Shown piece after piece: positions 35,101 through 45,272 of a DNA stretch of 64,000 nucleotides. Numbering within the stretch: position 1 is the stretch's first letter; the number at the start of each line of letters is the position of its first letter. Position numbers and translations under genes: made by a program. The notes below the pieces were generated by a model. That model made no database searches. It saw only the letters and a program-made list of their open reading frames with translations, and had not been told where the DNA came from. This DNA comes from Gloeopeniophorella convolvens (taxonomy: Eukaryota > Basidiomycota > Agaricomycetes > Russulales), in assembly GCA_022496205.1 (NCBI GenBank), contig WTXD01000014.1, forward strand, positions 186,001 to 250,000, written 5' to 3'.

Positions 35101-35831
35101 CTGACATTTGCGTGGAGCGGAAAAGTATCCCTGATTTGGTGTCGAGTTTCAATAGCGGGAGATTGTGCGCCGCGTGCCTCGTCCTGTTTCATGCATCTAA
35201 CGCCTCCCACAGATACACACAATGTGAACTGATGTCGGTCCACTACAAACAACCAATCCTATTGATAGAGTTTGAAGAACACAAATCCTTTTCGCTGGAG
35301 GTGCGGGACTAAGCTTGCCTCTCATGTGCGAGCCATCTCAGAAGGATGTAGATCGTGCAGGATGCGAAATCGTACGCAAAGCCCACCGGGAAATACCCAT
35401 CGAAAAAGCCCGGTGCCAGTGGTGGTGCTCAGGACACATCTCAATCGCCATCGATTCAGCAGAAACTTGTGTTGCTGACACTGTCGTTCCCGCGCGTTCG
35501 CATCCTGTGGTCCTCATCACCTTATGCAACAGCCGATGTTTTCAAGGATCTCAAGGCCAGTGCACGCGAACCCGACTACGCGACGGCGGTGGCTGTGGGG
35601 GCAGATACCGACCCCGCTGCGGGTGCAGGTGTGCACGGGCCTGCGGAGGAGCTTCTACGCACACTTCCAGGAATCACTGCAAAGAACGCAGGCTATGTGA
35701 TGAGTCGCGTTGGCAGCGTGCGGGCACTGTGCGAGCTTCCACTAGAACAAGTCCAGGATATTCTGGGAAGCGATCCTGGAAAGGCATGTTGGGAGTTCCT
35801 GCATTGGGGGGAGATCCCTGAACGGGCGTAG
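32163..35831 (+). CDS. RAD1: XPF/RAD1 structure-specific DNA repair endonuclease
   Basis: Thirteen exons (32163-32431, 32603-32725, 32776-32946, 32993-33146, 33197-33345, 33395-33843, 33903-34296, 34347-34584, 34633-34770, 34819-34944, 34992-35164, 35213-35300, 35361-35831) give 980 codons plus stop. The N-terminal helicase-like region contains [30 protein letters not shown] and aligns with human XPF throughout. The ERCC4 nuclease domain starts near residue 738 and holds the catalytic [19 protein letters not shown] (residues about 768-786). The C-terminus carries paired helix-hairpin-helix motifs ([17 protein letters not shown]). With its ERCC1 partner it cuts 5' of lesions in nucleotide-excision repair and trims flaps in recombination. 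Intron 1 (171 nt) is in frame without a stop. Confidence 0.97.
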
Positions 35832-36663
35832 CTGGAATGTTTCCCGGATGTACAGCTCCATCTTGATACATATGGATCGGCCGTTTCTGCTCCGCTTTAC
35901 TTTGAGATCTCGCGTCTTGTGGACTAATACGATCGTTCCGGTCATGATCGACAGGGAAGTGATGCGGGACTGGCATGTGTATCTCGTCGGTAAGTCTTGG
36001 GCAACTCAAATCAGGGTCGCGTATCAGGCGGGATCACCGGTCACTCGAGCTGGCCTGCGTATGTGAGGCAACAAGTTCAATGGTCGGAGCTGGCGGCGTA
36101 GCAGCTTGTAGCAGTCGTGAGAGCCATTTTGTCAGAATTAGTCCCATAATAGGACAGGCTGGTCTTACATAGCTTCCGACTTTGTCGACTTTACTCGCTC
36201 GGTAAGTCTAAAGCTAACTTCTCTATTCTTAAGTTCAACTTGAGTAAGCCCAGTGCCGGTCATTGTGCTGCTAGAAACCGAGGATCTCTTGCTCAGAATC
36301 CGGATCTATCGACGATGGCCATCGGTCTGCGAGTTCCATGTGCGGTCCCGACGCAACCCGCCGCCCATCACCATCAAAAATTTGATGCGGACTCGTGGAG
36401 GCGGTGTAAGGCCGTCGCAGTTCGGTCGACGGGGCGGGCTCTCCCCCTCTGGTGTCATCAGCCTTGCGCTATAAGGCCCAGAGCGATGCACATAGATCAA
36501 GCCTTCCCTCTTTCTTCTCTCAGTCAGTTCTTTCTCGCTGCACGACCGCTTTCTTTGTTCTTCGGCGACTGAGTCGCCATCCGAGCTTTCCTTCGACATC
36601 ACGACAACTCACGCTCTTGCCTCCCAAGTCCTTCATTTCTACTACCGTTTCCAGCAAGAAATT
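35832..36663. other. Intergenic, CT-rich leader before paralogue B
   Basis: No gene seen. The last 170 nt before the ATG at 36664 are rich in CTTTC/TTCCC runs, resembling the leader of the paralogue at 14657. Confidence 0.5.
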
Positions 36664-37917
36664 ATGTCCACAACCCGCATATCCCCTGGTATCCAAACGG
36701 ATGCCGCTGGTTTCCTCACACGCTCGCAGCGCTCTCGGCTGATAAAGTCTACTCGCAAACTTGCGAAGATACTGGGCGAGACGCCCTTGCTTCACGTTAC
36801 TCCCCCTTCCCCCAGGCTCCCTCCTATCCGGGCGAGGTCGATGAATGCCGAATCGATGGCTCTCGAACGCTCCCGTACCCCCATCGTCGACGCGACAAGA
36901 AAGTTCGCACGTGCTGCGCCCGAGCCTCTCCACGTCGTCAGTCGGCGGGATTCAGACAGCGATAACGACAGCATCCTCAGCAGTGCTTCTGCCCCTGCGT
37001 CTGCGAACACCTTAACCCGCAGGCGTGACTGGCCCCCCGTGCTGCGCTTCAAAGCAAAATCTGACGCGGAAAGCGAGGTCGATTATCGCGCGTCCACCAT
37101 CTCATCAACCTCTTCTTCCATTCAGAGCCCTACCGCACCGTCGTTCAGGCAGCGATCATCCTCGATCCTCCCATCTACTCCTCTATCTTTGATATTCTCT
37201 CCGACCGATTGGGAGAAGCGAAAGCAAGAGCGCGAGGCACGCAACCGACGCAAGCGTTTGTCAAAGCTCAATCGCTACTTGGGCGAGAGCATCCCACCTG
37301 ACCTCATCATACCCACGACGCGGCCTTCCCGGCCCAACCGGTGGATCCTGCGACGCAGCCACTCCCTTTCCGCGATTGGTCCCCTAGTCCTTCCTCCCCT
37401 TGCCACACAACCCGAGGCGCCCTTGTTTCAGCAAGAGGCACCCCCTGTCCTCGAATCTCCACCTTCTCCGTCGCAAGCCCTTCGGTCTATCGCACCTACG
37501 GCTATGGGACAGTTCAAGGAGCCTGGAGAACGCGCACCCTCATTCGACTCCGATATTGGCGCAGTCCCTCCTCGGTGGCCTGTCCAACGGAATCGACACT
37601 CACAGAGTGGATTTCCCATTCCTCGTTCACGCGATCACCCAGTACTCGCACGCGCTGACACCTATTTTGAGGTGGATGATCACCCTGAGATAGAGGATGA
37701 TGATCAGGACGAAGAACGGAGCATGAATGCGCAGGCGGACATCCCTCCCCGTTCGGAGTCGCGCCTTGCTATCCTCCGTCTTCCTATCCTCGCGTCTTCT
37801 CTGGAACCGGAGTCTAATGCGGTCTCGTATCGCAGCGAGCGTCGGCAGGGGTGGAGTGGAGAGTGGAATTCTGCGAGCATGCAGGATGTTATCTCAAAAC
37901 TGCGTGATCTCAAGTAA
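36664..37917 (+). CDS. Hypothetical Ser/Pro/Arg-rich protein with repeated LGE motifs (paralogue B)
   Basis: Single exon, 417 residues. It has the same architecture as the protein at 14657-15568. The first block, near residues 31-42, is TRKLAKILGETPLL. The second, near residues 189-215, is EARNRRKRLSKLNRYLGESIPP. The C-terminal block is RRQGWSGEWNSASMQDVISKLRDLK. The second block starts at almost the same residue number in both proteins; the extra length of this copy lies between blocks two and three, where it also gains an acidic stretch (IEDDDQDEE). No signal peptide or membrane span. Function unknown; the same family as copy A by the shared blocks. Confidence 0.87.
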   Translation: MSTTRISPGIQTDAAGFLTRSQRSRLIKSTRKLAKILGETPLLHVTPPSPRLPPIRARSMNAESMALERSRTPIVDATRKFARAAPEPLHVVSRRDSDSDNDSILSSASAPASANTLTRRRDWPPVLRFKAKSDAESEVDYRASTISSTSSSIQSPTAPSFRQRSSSILPSTPLSLIFSPTDWEKRKQEREARNRRKRLSKLNRYLGESIPPDLIIPTTRPSRPNRWILRRSHSLSAIGPLVLPPLATQPEAPLFQQEAPPVLESPPSPSQALRSIAPTAMGQFKEPGERAPSFDSDIGAVPPRWPVQRNRHSQSGFPIPRSRDHPVLARADTYFEVDDHPEIEDDDQDEERSMNAQADIPPRSESRLAILRLPILASSLEPESNAVSYRSERRQGWSGEWNSASMQDVISKLRDLK

Positions 37918-38345
37918 CCAGTTGTGGTCGCTTACGATTCAGTTTTTTTTAGAACGTATTTTGGGACTCATACATTCACACTAATACAGCACATACTAAT
38001 ACCACACACTAAGTATTCACCACGGCCTGCTCATAACATGTATTATGACCTAAACCTTCTAATCCTAATATCACTGGAATGATTGCACTGAAACGGCCCT
38101 AGGAGTCGCACAATACGCGCCTAACGACCACACAGGTGGAGATTGCCTCGGGCTTAGTCACTCTCCATGACATACGTCTCACGATGTATGGAAGTCCGTC
38201 GGAGAGACCTACAGCCAATGCGACCAATATGCCGGCCAGAGGGCAACGCCGTATTATCGAGCGAAGCTAGAAAAATAAGATTGAATCTCTGTATTTCTCT
38301 GTTGCTCTCATTCTATATGAGATGGATTACCGGTAGCGACAAAAT
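37918..38345. other. Intergenic, convergent
   Basis: AT-rich, with a T tract near 37943-37951. 3' regions of two convergent genes; no ORF of interest. Confidence 0.55.
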
Positions 38346-38978
38346 CTAATTGAATTCCCATGATATGTTGATCCGTCCGAGGGATTCATCCGCCAGTTGA
38401 CTGAATGCGGCGGGCGAGAAGTCGAGGTCGTTCGTTGCGCATCCCACGCAACGATCTACTACTTGGACGGTGACAGATTTGTCCTGGACTGCAAAACATA
38501 TCGTGCGTCAGCGAGGCAGAATCCCTACATGCAAGGTACCATTACAATGTGCGGTTATAGACTTGCCACAGATGGGATTGCTAGAAGGGAAGGTCAGTGG
38601 GAGGATCGAAACGGAATCGAAGTAGATAAGTACTCGTTGGGGTTTACACCAGCGCCTCTGCAATGAACAATATCAGAATTTCTTCTCGAATGGGGAGGGC
38701 AATTTTGGGCTCACGGGAAACCATTGAACAGCTCTGTCGAGACAGCAACAATGAGATCGCTGTCCTGGGACGTCTGACCGCAAGCGCCGAGGCCGGGTGC
38801 GAAGAAAGTGCCTAGTGAAGGTAGCTCAGATAAGTCTAATAACGCCAGTTTGAAACGAGGAATAAAGACCTTGGCCTTGGTTGACACCCGATGTGTCACG
38901 GCTAATGACGGTTGGGGCGGCAGTCGCAGTCGCTGCCAGCAGGGAAATAAAAGCAACAAGGCGCGTCAACGCGACCAT
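38346..38978 (-). CDS. Small secreted double-psi beta-barrel (expansin/RlpA-like) protein
   Basis: Five exons (38978-38870, 38811-38715, 38657-38634, 38580-38540, 38488-38346) give 137 codons plus stop. A clear signal peptide (MVALTRLVAFISLLAATATAA) is followed by GTFFAPGLGACGQTSQDSDLIVAVS, NPICGKSITAHC and VTVQVVDRCVGCATNDLDFSPAAF, the pattern of fungal single-domain expansin-like/barwin-like secreted proteins. Five Cys are visible after the signal (C in GACGQ, ICGK, AHCN, DRC, VGC). Members act in the cell wall or as protease inhibitors; the exact role here is unknown. The 24-nt third exon is required to keep the phase. Upstream on its strand there is a TATA box. Confidence 0.88.
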
Positions 38979-39059
38979 GACGATAAAGAAATACAAGGAT
39001 GCAAAAGGAACGGAATGGAATGGGAGGCTCAGCCTTGCAGATCCAAAGCAAACAAAGTG

Positions 39060-39069
39060 GGCTTTTATA
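39060..39069 (-). promoter_or_regulatory. TATA box of the expansin-like gene
   Basis: Reading on the minus strand, GCATATAAAAGCCC lies about 85 nt before the ATG at 38978, with GC-poor sequence around it. Confidence 0.5.
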
Positions 39070-39599
39070 TGCTTCCCAGAGACGAGGCCCTCGTTTCGCA
39101 TCGAACGATGGATGAGATGCGCGCTTGACCAATGTCTTGTCAATCAATCTGTTCAACACATCAACAACACTGGCGAAATGAAAGCTGTGTTGCACAGGAC
39201 TTGCAAACTAGACCTACCCATGAAGCCCTGCGCAGATCCGAACCCTGAAGACTACTGTACTTCATCACTTGGCTACTGAACCATGTAGGAGGGAGCGTCC
39301 TAGTAAATCTGTAGGACAGGCGCTCAAGCATGAAAAGAGGACGTGCCTTTCACCGCGTGGCGCCAGGAAGCGGCATTCGAGTTTAGCGCGCGAGAACAAT
39401 CATTGTTCGAGTGCTCGACAAGCCGTGCCCGTCGGGCACACTGCACTGCAAGGCAAGCGACCAACAACTCTGCGGGCGCAGACAAAGATAGCTCGGAGTT
39501 ATCGCGGAACCCCGTGATAATATACCTGACACGTGTAACTTGGATATAAACATACAGTACCCCACTGCATGGAAACGAAGATCTCACACTCAAGCACTG

Positions 39600-39746
39600 C
39601 ACGGATTTGAGGGTAATGCGGCGGGTCAGATTTTGGGCGGTGGCACTGTAGGAGCTGCCTCGACTCAACGAGTACAGTCTACCACCACCAAACGAGACAC
39701 CGAAGTATGAAACACATTTTGAATATTTTTGACTTGTCCTGCGGCC
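39600..39746 (+). pseudogene. Degenerate 3' gene fragment (left inverted copy)
   Basis: Reads rightward into a stop at 39744-39746. It shares CAAGCACTG, a GC-rich core and then YSLPPPNETP with the right copy at 40275-40445 on the other strand. Relative to that copy, a 24-nt segment is inserted with a TA repeated at both edges, introducing a stop. Only the tail is present; I cannot identify the parent gene, though the right copy suggests a final membrane span. Confidence 0.35.
39672..39701 (+). repeat. 30-bp perfect inverted repeat, left arm
   Basis: GTACAGTCTACC ... CGAGACACC; the exact reverse complement lies at 40342-40371, with 640 bp between the arms. Confidence 0.9.
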
Positions 39747-40274
39747 TCGAAACTTTGCATATGGGTGCAGAACCTATCTGTGTACCCTTAAAAAAATCAC
39801 TGATCCATTCCGACGAGTATAGCAAGGGGAAAGTCGAAGATGCTAAATATCCAAGCGAGGGCGAACCACCACCAGACGAGACACCCAGATCGGGTAATAT
39901 TACAGTTAGTCAGCCGGGCCATGCTACCGTTCTGCACTGTCCAAGGGCGCCTATCATGTCCGATTAGGCAAGTTCTGGTCGCACTAGGGTTCCTCCGGCT
40001 CATTCCCAACGTCTATGTTCTCCGATGATACCTTTACCACTGGCCGATGCTTCTCAAACATTCAGATCTACCTCGTTTTGACATGCATGTTATGTGCATA
40101 TAAGACTTGATGTGTTCGAATGCCACTATTGCTGGAACGTCATATGAATCGGTGGAAGATCCTTGAAGCTTGAACACCGAAATCATAAGCATACTTTGCC
40201 TCTTGTTCATTCACTAGTTGTCTGATCTCTTTCAAAATTACGGACCTACAAAGGATGGCCATTTACATATTTTA

Positions 40275-40445
40275 CGCCTCAGAATCTTGGGGGGAAACGG
40301 TGTCGGCGTGCGTAGAGAGCTCAAGTGTCTCGTTTGATGGTGGTGTCTCGTTTGGTGGTGGTAGACTGTACAGAGCCAGGCCCGTAGCAAACAAGCTCAA
40401 AGGAACCCAGATAAATCAGTGCTTGTCTGTAATATGGTCGTAATC
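40275..40445 (-). pseudogene. Degenerate 3' gene fragment (right inverted copy)
   Basis: On the minus strand this reads VPLSLFATGLALYSLPPPNETPPSN and ends in VSPQDSEA before a stop, like the last membrane span and tail of a transporter-type protein. Just upstream the frame breaks (ALIYLG shifts into VPLS), and further upstream only a short segment (SWVSICVADCIIRRTQDYDHI) looks coding. It shares the YSLPPPNETP stretch at DNA level with the left copy. Probably a decayed gene; parent family unknown. Confidence 0.35.
40342..40371 (-). repeat. 30-bp perfect inverted repeat, right arm
   Basis: Exact reverse complement of 39672-39701. The adjoining sequence holds a near-tandem 18-bp duplication (GTGTCTCGTTTGATGGTG / GTGTCTCGTTTGGTGGTG) at 40325-40360. 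Confidence 0.9.
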
Positions 40446-41139
40446 CTGCGTGCGTCTAATGATGCAATCAGCTACACAAATAGACACCCAGGACAACAGG
40501 TTGAAACACTGCACTTGAGGTTGCCATGCATCGCAAAAATATTGGGGATGCCCTTGCATGGCAGGTGATATTCTTCAACGTAGTCGTGCGAGCCTCAATG
40601 ATCATTAGAAGGGTCAGTCACAGGTCTGAACAGGGTAGTCCTGCAACATTGTGTGGGAACTGGTGTCAGAAGCATCCAACACTCTGATGTCTGGTTTGAG
40701 AAAGGAGGTGTGTGTCAGCCTGGAGAGCGCTTGGACAGTCGAGACGGGCCTATTGGGGGTGGAGGTGATACAGTGAAACTAGACACATTAGAAGGCAATT
40801 GCGTCCCAGTTAACTCAGTTCAAGGTGGCGTTACAGTGGTGAGTCGACGGCAGCGGCCCGAGCGCTTTGTCATCTGAGAGCCCGGATATCCCTTACGTCA
40901 GATGATTGCCCTGACCCCTGTCACCCCGAAACTATGACTCTCTGGGGTTGATTATGGCCTGGGCTAGTCTCCGTAACAGACTGGCCAAGTGAAGACAGTC
41001 GTTCACATGTACACCGGGCCTTCATTGAAGGTCGTCGGCCGGTCGCTGCGCAGTCCACTCAAGGCTTTTCATCCGTAAGACAACTTGGTTTGAAGACAAC
41101 TTGACTATTCATGTCAGCGTGGGATAATACCTAACCTAT

Positions 41140-42351
41140 CTACGCGCCAACGCTCTTAATCCACTCAATCAGGTCTCGGGCGAGTTCAATAGGATGCGAC
41201 AATATGACCCAATGGTCTGCATCCAGCTCTTTCACCGTCAGCGGACCTTGGGCGAGTTGCTTTACCCAACGAATCATCACCGCGGGAACGCTGATATCAT
41301 CCTTAGTGGTCGCAACAAATAGGACAGGTTTTGTGGTTGTCGTGTTTTGCTCCGGGATACCTGCGCATCACTTGGTTAGCCACAAAATCTGGTCTTGCTT
41401 TATTCTATACGGACTCTGGTTCTCGGCACTTTCTAAACTCCTTGTAACGACCTTGTACCAGTTCAGTGGTGCTGTAAGGCCCCCCTGCCAGAGAGCTTCT
41501 TTATGCTGGTCTAGTTCCTAGTACACAGGTAAGCCTCGAACTACCTTTGATGTAAAAGTGATGTACCTGCGCCGTAATGTAGTTGGGGAGTGGGGACCTC
41601 CTGTCAGATTCAACCCATTTCCGGATGGCTCCCGTGGGACACATGTGTTCTCCCCAGAGCGTGGAAGGATTCGGATATAATAAGCTCAAAAACGATTCAG
41701 GCTGTACTGGCTCGTCAGCCGCCTCCAGCTTCAGGTAGAGAGTCGTAAATGACGAACGTGGCTCTCGATAACACTTGCCGCATCCTCCGCGGAGAAAAAC
41801 TCAAAGTAACCAAACGATTCTCGCCCGATGTCCTTCTTCCACAAATCAGCAACAGCATCGGCGTCGAATTCTGTTGTCTCCGGAGGGAAGTAGCCAACTG
41901 ACAAGAAGGCGAAAGCAAGGAAGCGTTCCGGATAGCGATTCGCAAGCCGCGATACAACGCGGCAGCCCCTATTTTGCGATCGACCCGAGCCGAGCCGTCA
42001 GCGGTTTCTAGTGGCCCTGAAAGCTCGGACTTACCAATCGTGTCCAATGAGAATCGATGCTCCAACACCCTCCGCGTCCAGGACATCGACTATATCCTTG
42101 GAGAGCGCAGAACCAACATACGCTTCTGGTTCCACAGGCTTGTCTGTGCCACCATACCCCAACATGTCGGGAACGATGAGTCCATAGCCTCCTGCTTGCA
42201 AGAGAGGAACTAGCTTTCGCCAATCATTGGAGTTGCTTGGGAAACCGTGTAGAAGCACAAGGGTAGGTTTATCGGTTTGGCCGACGACGCGGTAGTAGCT
42301 ATAAGTAAGCCCGCGAGTCGTTGTGTGCTTCTTGTATGCGGCTGCGTCCAT
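41140..42351 (-). CDS. Epoxide-hydrolase-like alpha/beta hydrolase (copy C)
   Basis: Five exons (42351-42035, 41968-41758, 41701-41567, 41517-41415, 41360-41140) give 328 codons plus stop. It has an oxyanion motif LLHGFPSNSNDW, the nucleophile elbow LIGHDWG split by intron 1 (Asp105, with Trp106 across the junction), the acid-bearing TKDDISVP and the base His in DADHWVILSH. Family: soluble epoxide hydrolase / haloalkane-dehalogenase-like; actual substrate unknown. Exon lengths 317, 211, 135 and 103 are identical to those of copies A (48809) and B (51392), so the three are recent paralogues. The last exon length is shared with B. No signal peptide; likely cytosolic. Confidence 0.92.
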
Positions 42352-42642
42352 GGTCACCCCAAGAGGATGTAGCTATTGTGTCTGCGATCTATAAGAGCCT
42401 TTTTATACTTATCCAGACACACAGACGCCGAACAGGGAGTACCGGCGTTCACTTGAAACACAATGGGTGTTCCACTTGTTAGTAAAGCTGCATCCCACTC
42501 GTCTTCTTCGAGAGAAATCGCAAAGAGAGATTGGTCAGATGCTCTCGCATGAGAAATCAATCGCCAAGCAGAATCGTATCATAATTCGAACGAAATCCGG
42601 AACATAGATGATGAGCGAACACGTATTGACACACCATTTGCG

Positions 42643-43587
42643 TCACGGGCTAAGGTCCATCGCACGGTCAGAATCCGAACCCGAATCACCAGGGCCTGCG
42701 ACGGTGAGTCCTTCCAGCCCAAACGTAAGTTCGCAGTCTGCCTGAGCCTGGCCACCGCGCACAGGCGTCGACATTCGCGGATGCTCGCGGCTGATGACAC
42801 GGCGTGGTCGGACCCTCGTCACGAATGGTGGCGTTGAACGGACCTCTGCATCAGAGATGGAGCGTGCCAAGCCTCCTCGGAAGGAAGGAGGAGAGCGTGG
42901 TGTGTGGGATGTAAGCGTGCGCATGAGGCGTGATGGGGGCTTCAGCATAATACGACGGCGCTTCGTGGGTGGAGAGTCCATGCTGACATCTCCATCGTAG
43001 TCATCCTCTTCACTAAGCAGGCTGCCACGGGTACAGGCAGGAAGGCCCTTGTAAGCTTCGCGATACGCATTGGGCGAGGATCGAGCCGAGATCGGAGTCA
43101 TTGGAGCCTGTGGGACCTGTAGCTGAGGCTGGGATTGGGGTTTGCGAAGGCCGACCATGGTCTCAATCTCCGCTCGGATATCTCCCGGCTGGTTACTGGC
43201 GGCGGCATCGATGCGTAAGGGTGGAGGGAGCGCATCGTTGAGTGCTCGAGCAACGGCAGCAAGTTGAGGTGCGTTCATGGTGAGAAGGTCGGCGTGGCAG
43301 CAGAAAGGCGCCGCGGTAAGCGCACTGACAACGACGATGTCATCAACGGGGACCTCGCTCAACAGTGCAATGCAGTATTCGTTTGCCGGCGCTGAGAGTT
43401 GTGGGGTCCCGGGCTCAGTTAATGCCGGTGTCGTAGATGGCGAACAAATAGCCGAATGGGTATGATGAGGGGGAGGGGCTTCATACTCGTGAGATCGGGA
43501 CCGCTTCTTGCCAACGATGACTGCAGCGTCGTGGAAGAAACGGCGGACCGGGGTGAATGGGACTTTGACTTTCAGAAGCTTTGGCAT
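42643..43587 (-). CDS. Hypothetical protein with basic nuclear-localisation-like motif
   Basis: Single exon, 314 residues, unknown family. It starts MPKLLKVKVPFTPVRRFF, has an ordered-looking central part (VDDIVVVSALTAAPFCCHADLLTMNAPQ) and then a Ser/Pro/Arg-rich half with acidic DYDGDVSMDSPP followed by TKRRR, a plausible nuclear localisation signal. The C-terminus is acidic. Continuous frame, ATG start and biased composition support coding; no function can be given. Confidence 0.7.
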   Translation of the reverse strand: MPKLLKVKVPFTPVRRFFHDAAVIVGKKRSRSHEYEAPPPHHTHSAICSPSTTPALTEPGTPQLSAPANEYCIALLSEVPVDDIVVVSALTAAPFCCHADLLTMNAPQLAAVARALNDALPPPLRIDAAASNQPGDIRAEIETMVGLRKPQSQPQLQVPQAPMTPISARSSPNAYREAYKGLPACTRGSLLSEEDDYDGDVSMDSPPTKRRRIMLKPPSRLMRTLTSHTPRSPPSFRGGLARSISDAEVRSTPPFVTRVRPRRVISREHPRMSTPVRGGQAQADCELTFGLEGLTVAGPGDSGSDSDRAMDLSP

Positions 43588-44409
43588 TGGGAAAGGACAG
43601 CTGCAGCACGGCCCTGCTGGAAGTACGTCGGACGAGAGAGGGTGAAGCAGTGGTGTGTAGTCAACGGTGTCTGGCAGAAGTCGTCACGGAAGCCTATGAC
43701 CATAGGCTAGCATGCTGGTTTGGACTGCCAGACTCCGAGCAGGTGCTATGATCATCTACCACCCGGTGCCAGATATCGAGTCGACAGTCAGTCTCCCAGA
43801 AGGTATTGTTCTTCCAGTGGTGCGCCCATATTGAATGGATTCGCAGCTGTCAACAACGGTCGTGCAGTGACACCAGATTGTTGAACGACAGCCGGGGGCG
43901 TTTACGCGCGCGCACATGCGGGGTCGGGGCTGGTCGGGGTCGGTCCCGCCGGGCGGGCATTGAAAGTAAATATTACATAACCAGCTCAATGCGCCGTCCC
44001 ATCAGTCATCAGCAAACCCGGTCGCAAATGGCCATCAGATAGTCATCGGTCGCCATCGAAAACATCGAAAACATCTTCGCCATCCCCGGGCCGAATCGCG
44101 ATCGCCCGCGACAGCAGCTTTTTGAGGCAATCGATTGCCTGTTCTGTCATTATGGGTGATGAATGCCAATCAATATCCCGCTTAGCCATTTGTGTCAGAT
44201 AATGGCCATTGCATCTCATGATGACCATCTATCCCTGAGATTGCCACTGAAACCCGACTGTAGGCATCATTCACCAGTGGAAGTGCATGTCACTACCAGA
44301 CTTATACCATTGCAAACTATCATTTCTTATTTTAAGCTAAGTACATTACTCTGCAACCTACGTTTGCCGACGCGCTGCCCCTCGACACCTTACTCTGTGC
44401 ACTGCATGC
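43588..44409. other. Intergenic, AT-richer, no gene
   Basis: Holds scattered GGCCAT/ATGGCC words and a short direct repeat ATCGAAAAC (44057-44076). Similar GGCCAT-rich sequence recurs at about 46.9-47.5 kb. It lies where the rest of the broken CRAL-TRIO gene should be, and contains nothing resembling it. Confidence 0.5.
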
Positions 44410-45272
44410 TCAGCGCGATGTACTCGCGTCGCACCCCCTCGCACCCCCTCGCACGAGGCGCGCGAGGCGCAGCACGAGCACAGGCCGCCCGTGCGCGTCG
44501 GCGGCGGGTGCGGGCACAAGGTGCAGCAGCGCGCACGGGAACGCGCGCACGTCCTGTGTCTTGAGGTGTGCGAGGTGCCACGTCAGCACGCTGCACAGTG
44601 CGTCGAGCGCGAAGGCCTTGGTGAACTTGTGCCGCTGCGGGCACGCGTGCGGGCGTTAGTGCGGGGCTCACCTTGAGCATGTGGAAGATGGACACTGTGG
44701 TGCGGGTGTGCAGGTGAGTACGGGGAGGGAGGGAGAGGAGGAGGGCACGCACGGTCGTCGTGGAGCCACTCTTCGGCCCAGTCGCGTGCGGTGGGGTCGA
44801 GGCCGAGCTCGTTGGCGACGCTGGGGAGGATCTGGGTGAGCAGGGTGTGCTGGAGCTCGCGCACGGTCGTGCGGTGGGCGCGGAAGAGGGCGCGGAGGCG
44901 GTCGTCGTGTGCGCGGACCGCACGGGCTATGGCGAGGTCGAGCAGAGGCAGCATTGCGGGGCTGGTCGCTGTGCTCGATGGCGTCGGAGAGGGCGAGTGG
45001 GACCCGCCAGTGAGGTTCTGCACAGGTGTGAGCGATGCGCATGCAGCGTACCTCCTGCCTAGGCGTGCACGGGGCACTTGATGGCGGCGTCAACCTGTTC
45101 GGCCGTGCGAGGGCGTGGGGTTGAGCTTGGTATGGGTGGGGCGGGGGTGGGTAGCACACACGGGTCGAGCTACTGTAATAATATTGCGAGAAGATAGATC
45201 CGTTAGTAATGGGTATTTTCGGACACATATACTCACCTTTTTGGTGAGCTGAGAACACTGCACCCTGGTCAT
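44410..45272 (-). pseudogene. Broken CRAL-TRIO (Sec14-like) domain gene
   Basis: A spliced gene with exons 45272-45237, 45094-45071, 45017-44753, 44694-44672 and 44634 onward reads in frame from MTRVQCSQLTKKVDAAIKCP through LLDLAIARAVRAHDDRL, the helix EWLHDDLSIFHMLKRHKFTKAFALDAL and the strand GRPVLVLRLARLV. The order and wording match the N-terminal helix plus first strand of basidiomycete CRAL-TRIO lipid-transfer proteins as I know them. The frame is then broken by two perfect 10-bp tandem copies at 44431-44450 and stops at 44410. In the other frame beyond the repeat, REYIALSMQCTE followed by a GTAAGG donor still looks coding, but no further exon is found: the lipid-binding core is missing. 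Confidence 0.65.
44431..44450. repeat. Two perfect 10-bp tandem copies inside a coding exon
   Basis: GCACCCCCTC twice, followed by a partial third unit (GCAC). The 20-nt net length is not a multiple of three and shifts the CRAL-TRIO frame. Confidence 0.9.

Larger units (their letters stand above)
38979..41139. other. Gene-poor interval with gene fragments
   Basis: About 2.2 kb of AT-richer sequence between the expansin-like gene start and the 3' end of an epoxide-hydrolase-like gene. It contains the TATA region of the former and two inverted copies of a membrane-protein-like gene tail (listed separately). No intact gene was found. Confidence 0.55.

Noticed and set aside
39672..40371. Inverted repeat read as terminal repeats of a DNA transposon or MITE
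   Set aside because: No target-site duplication flanks the arms, no transposase ORF lies between them, and both arms read as the same protein tail.
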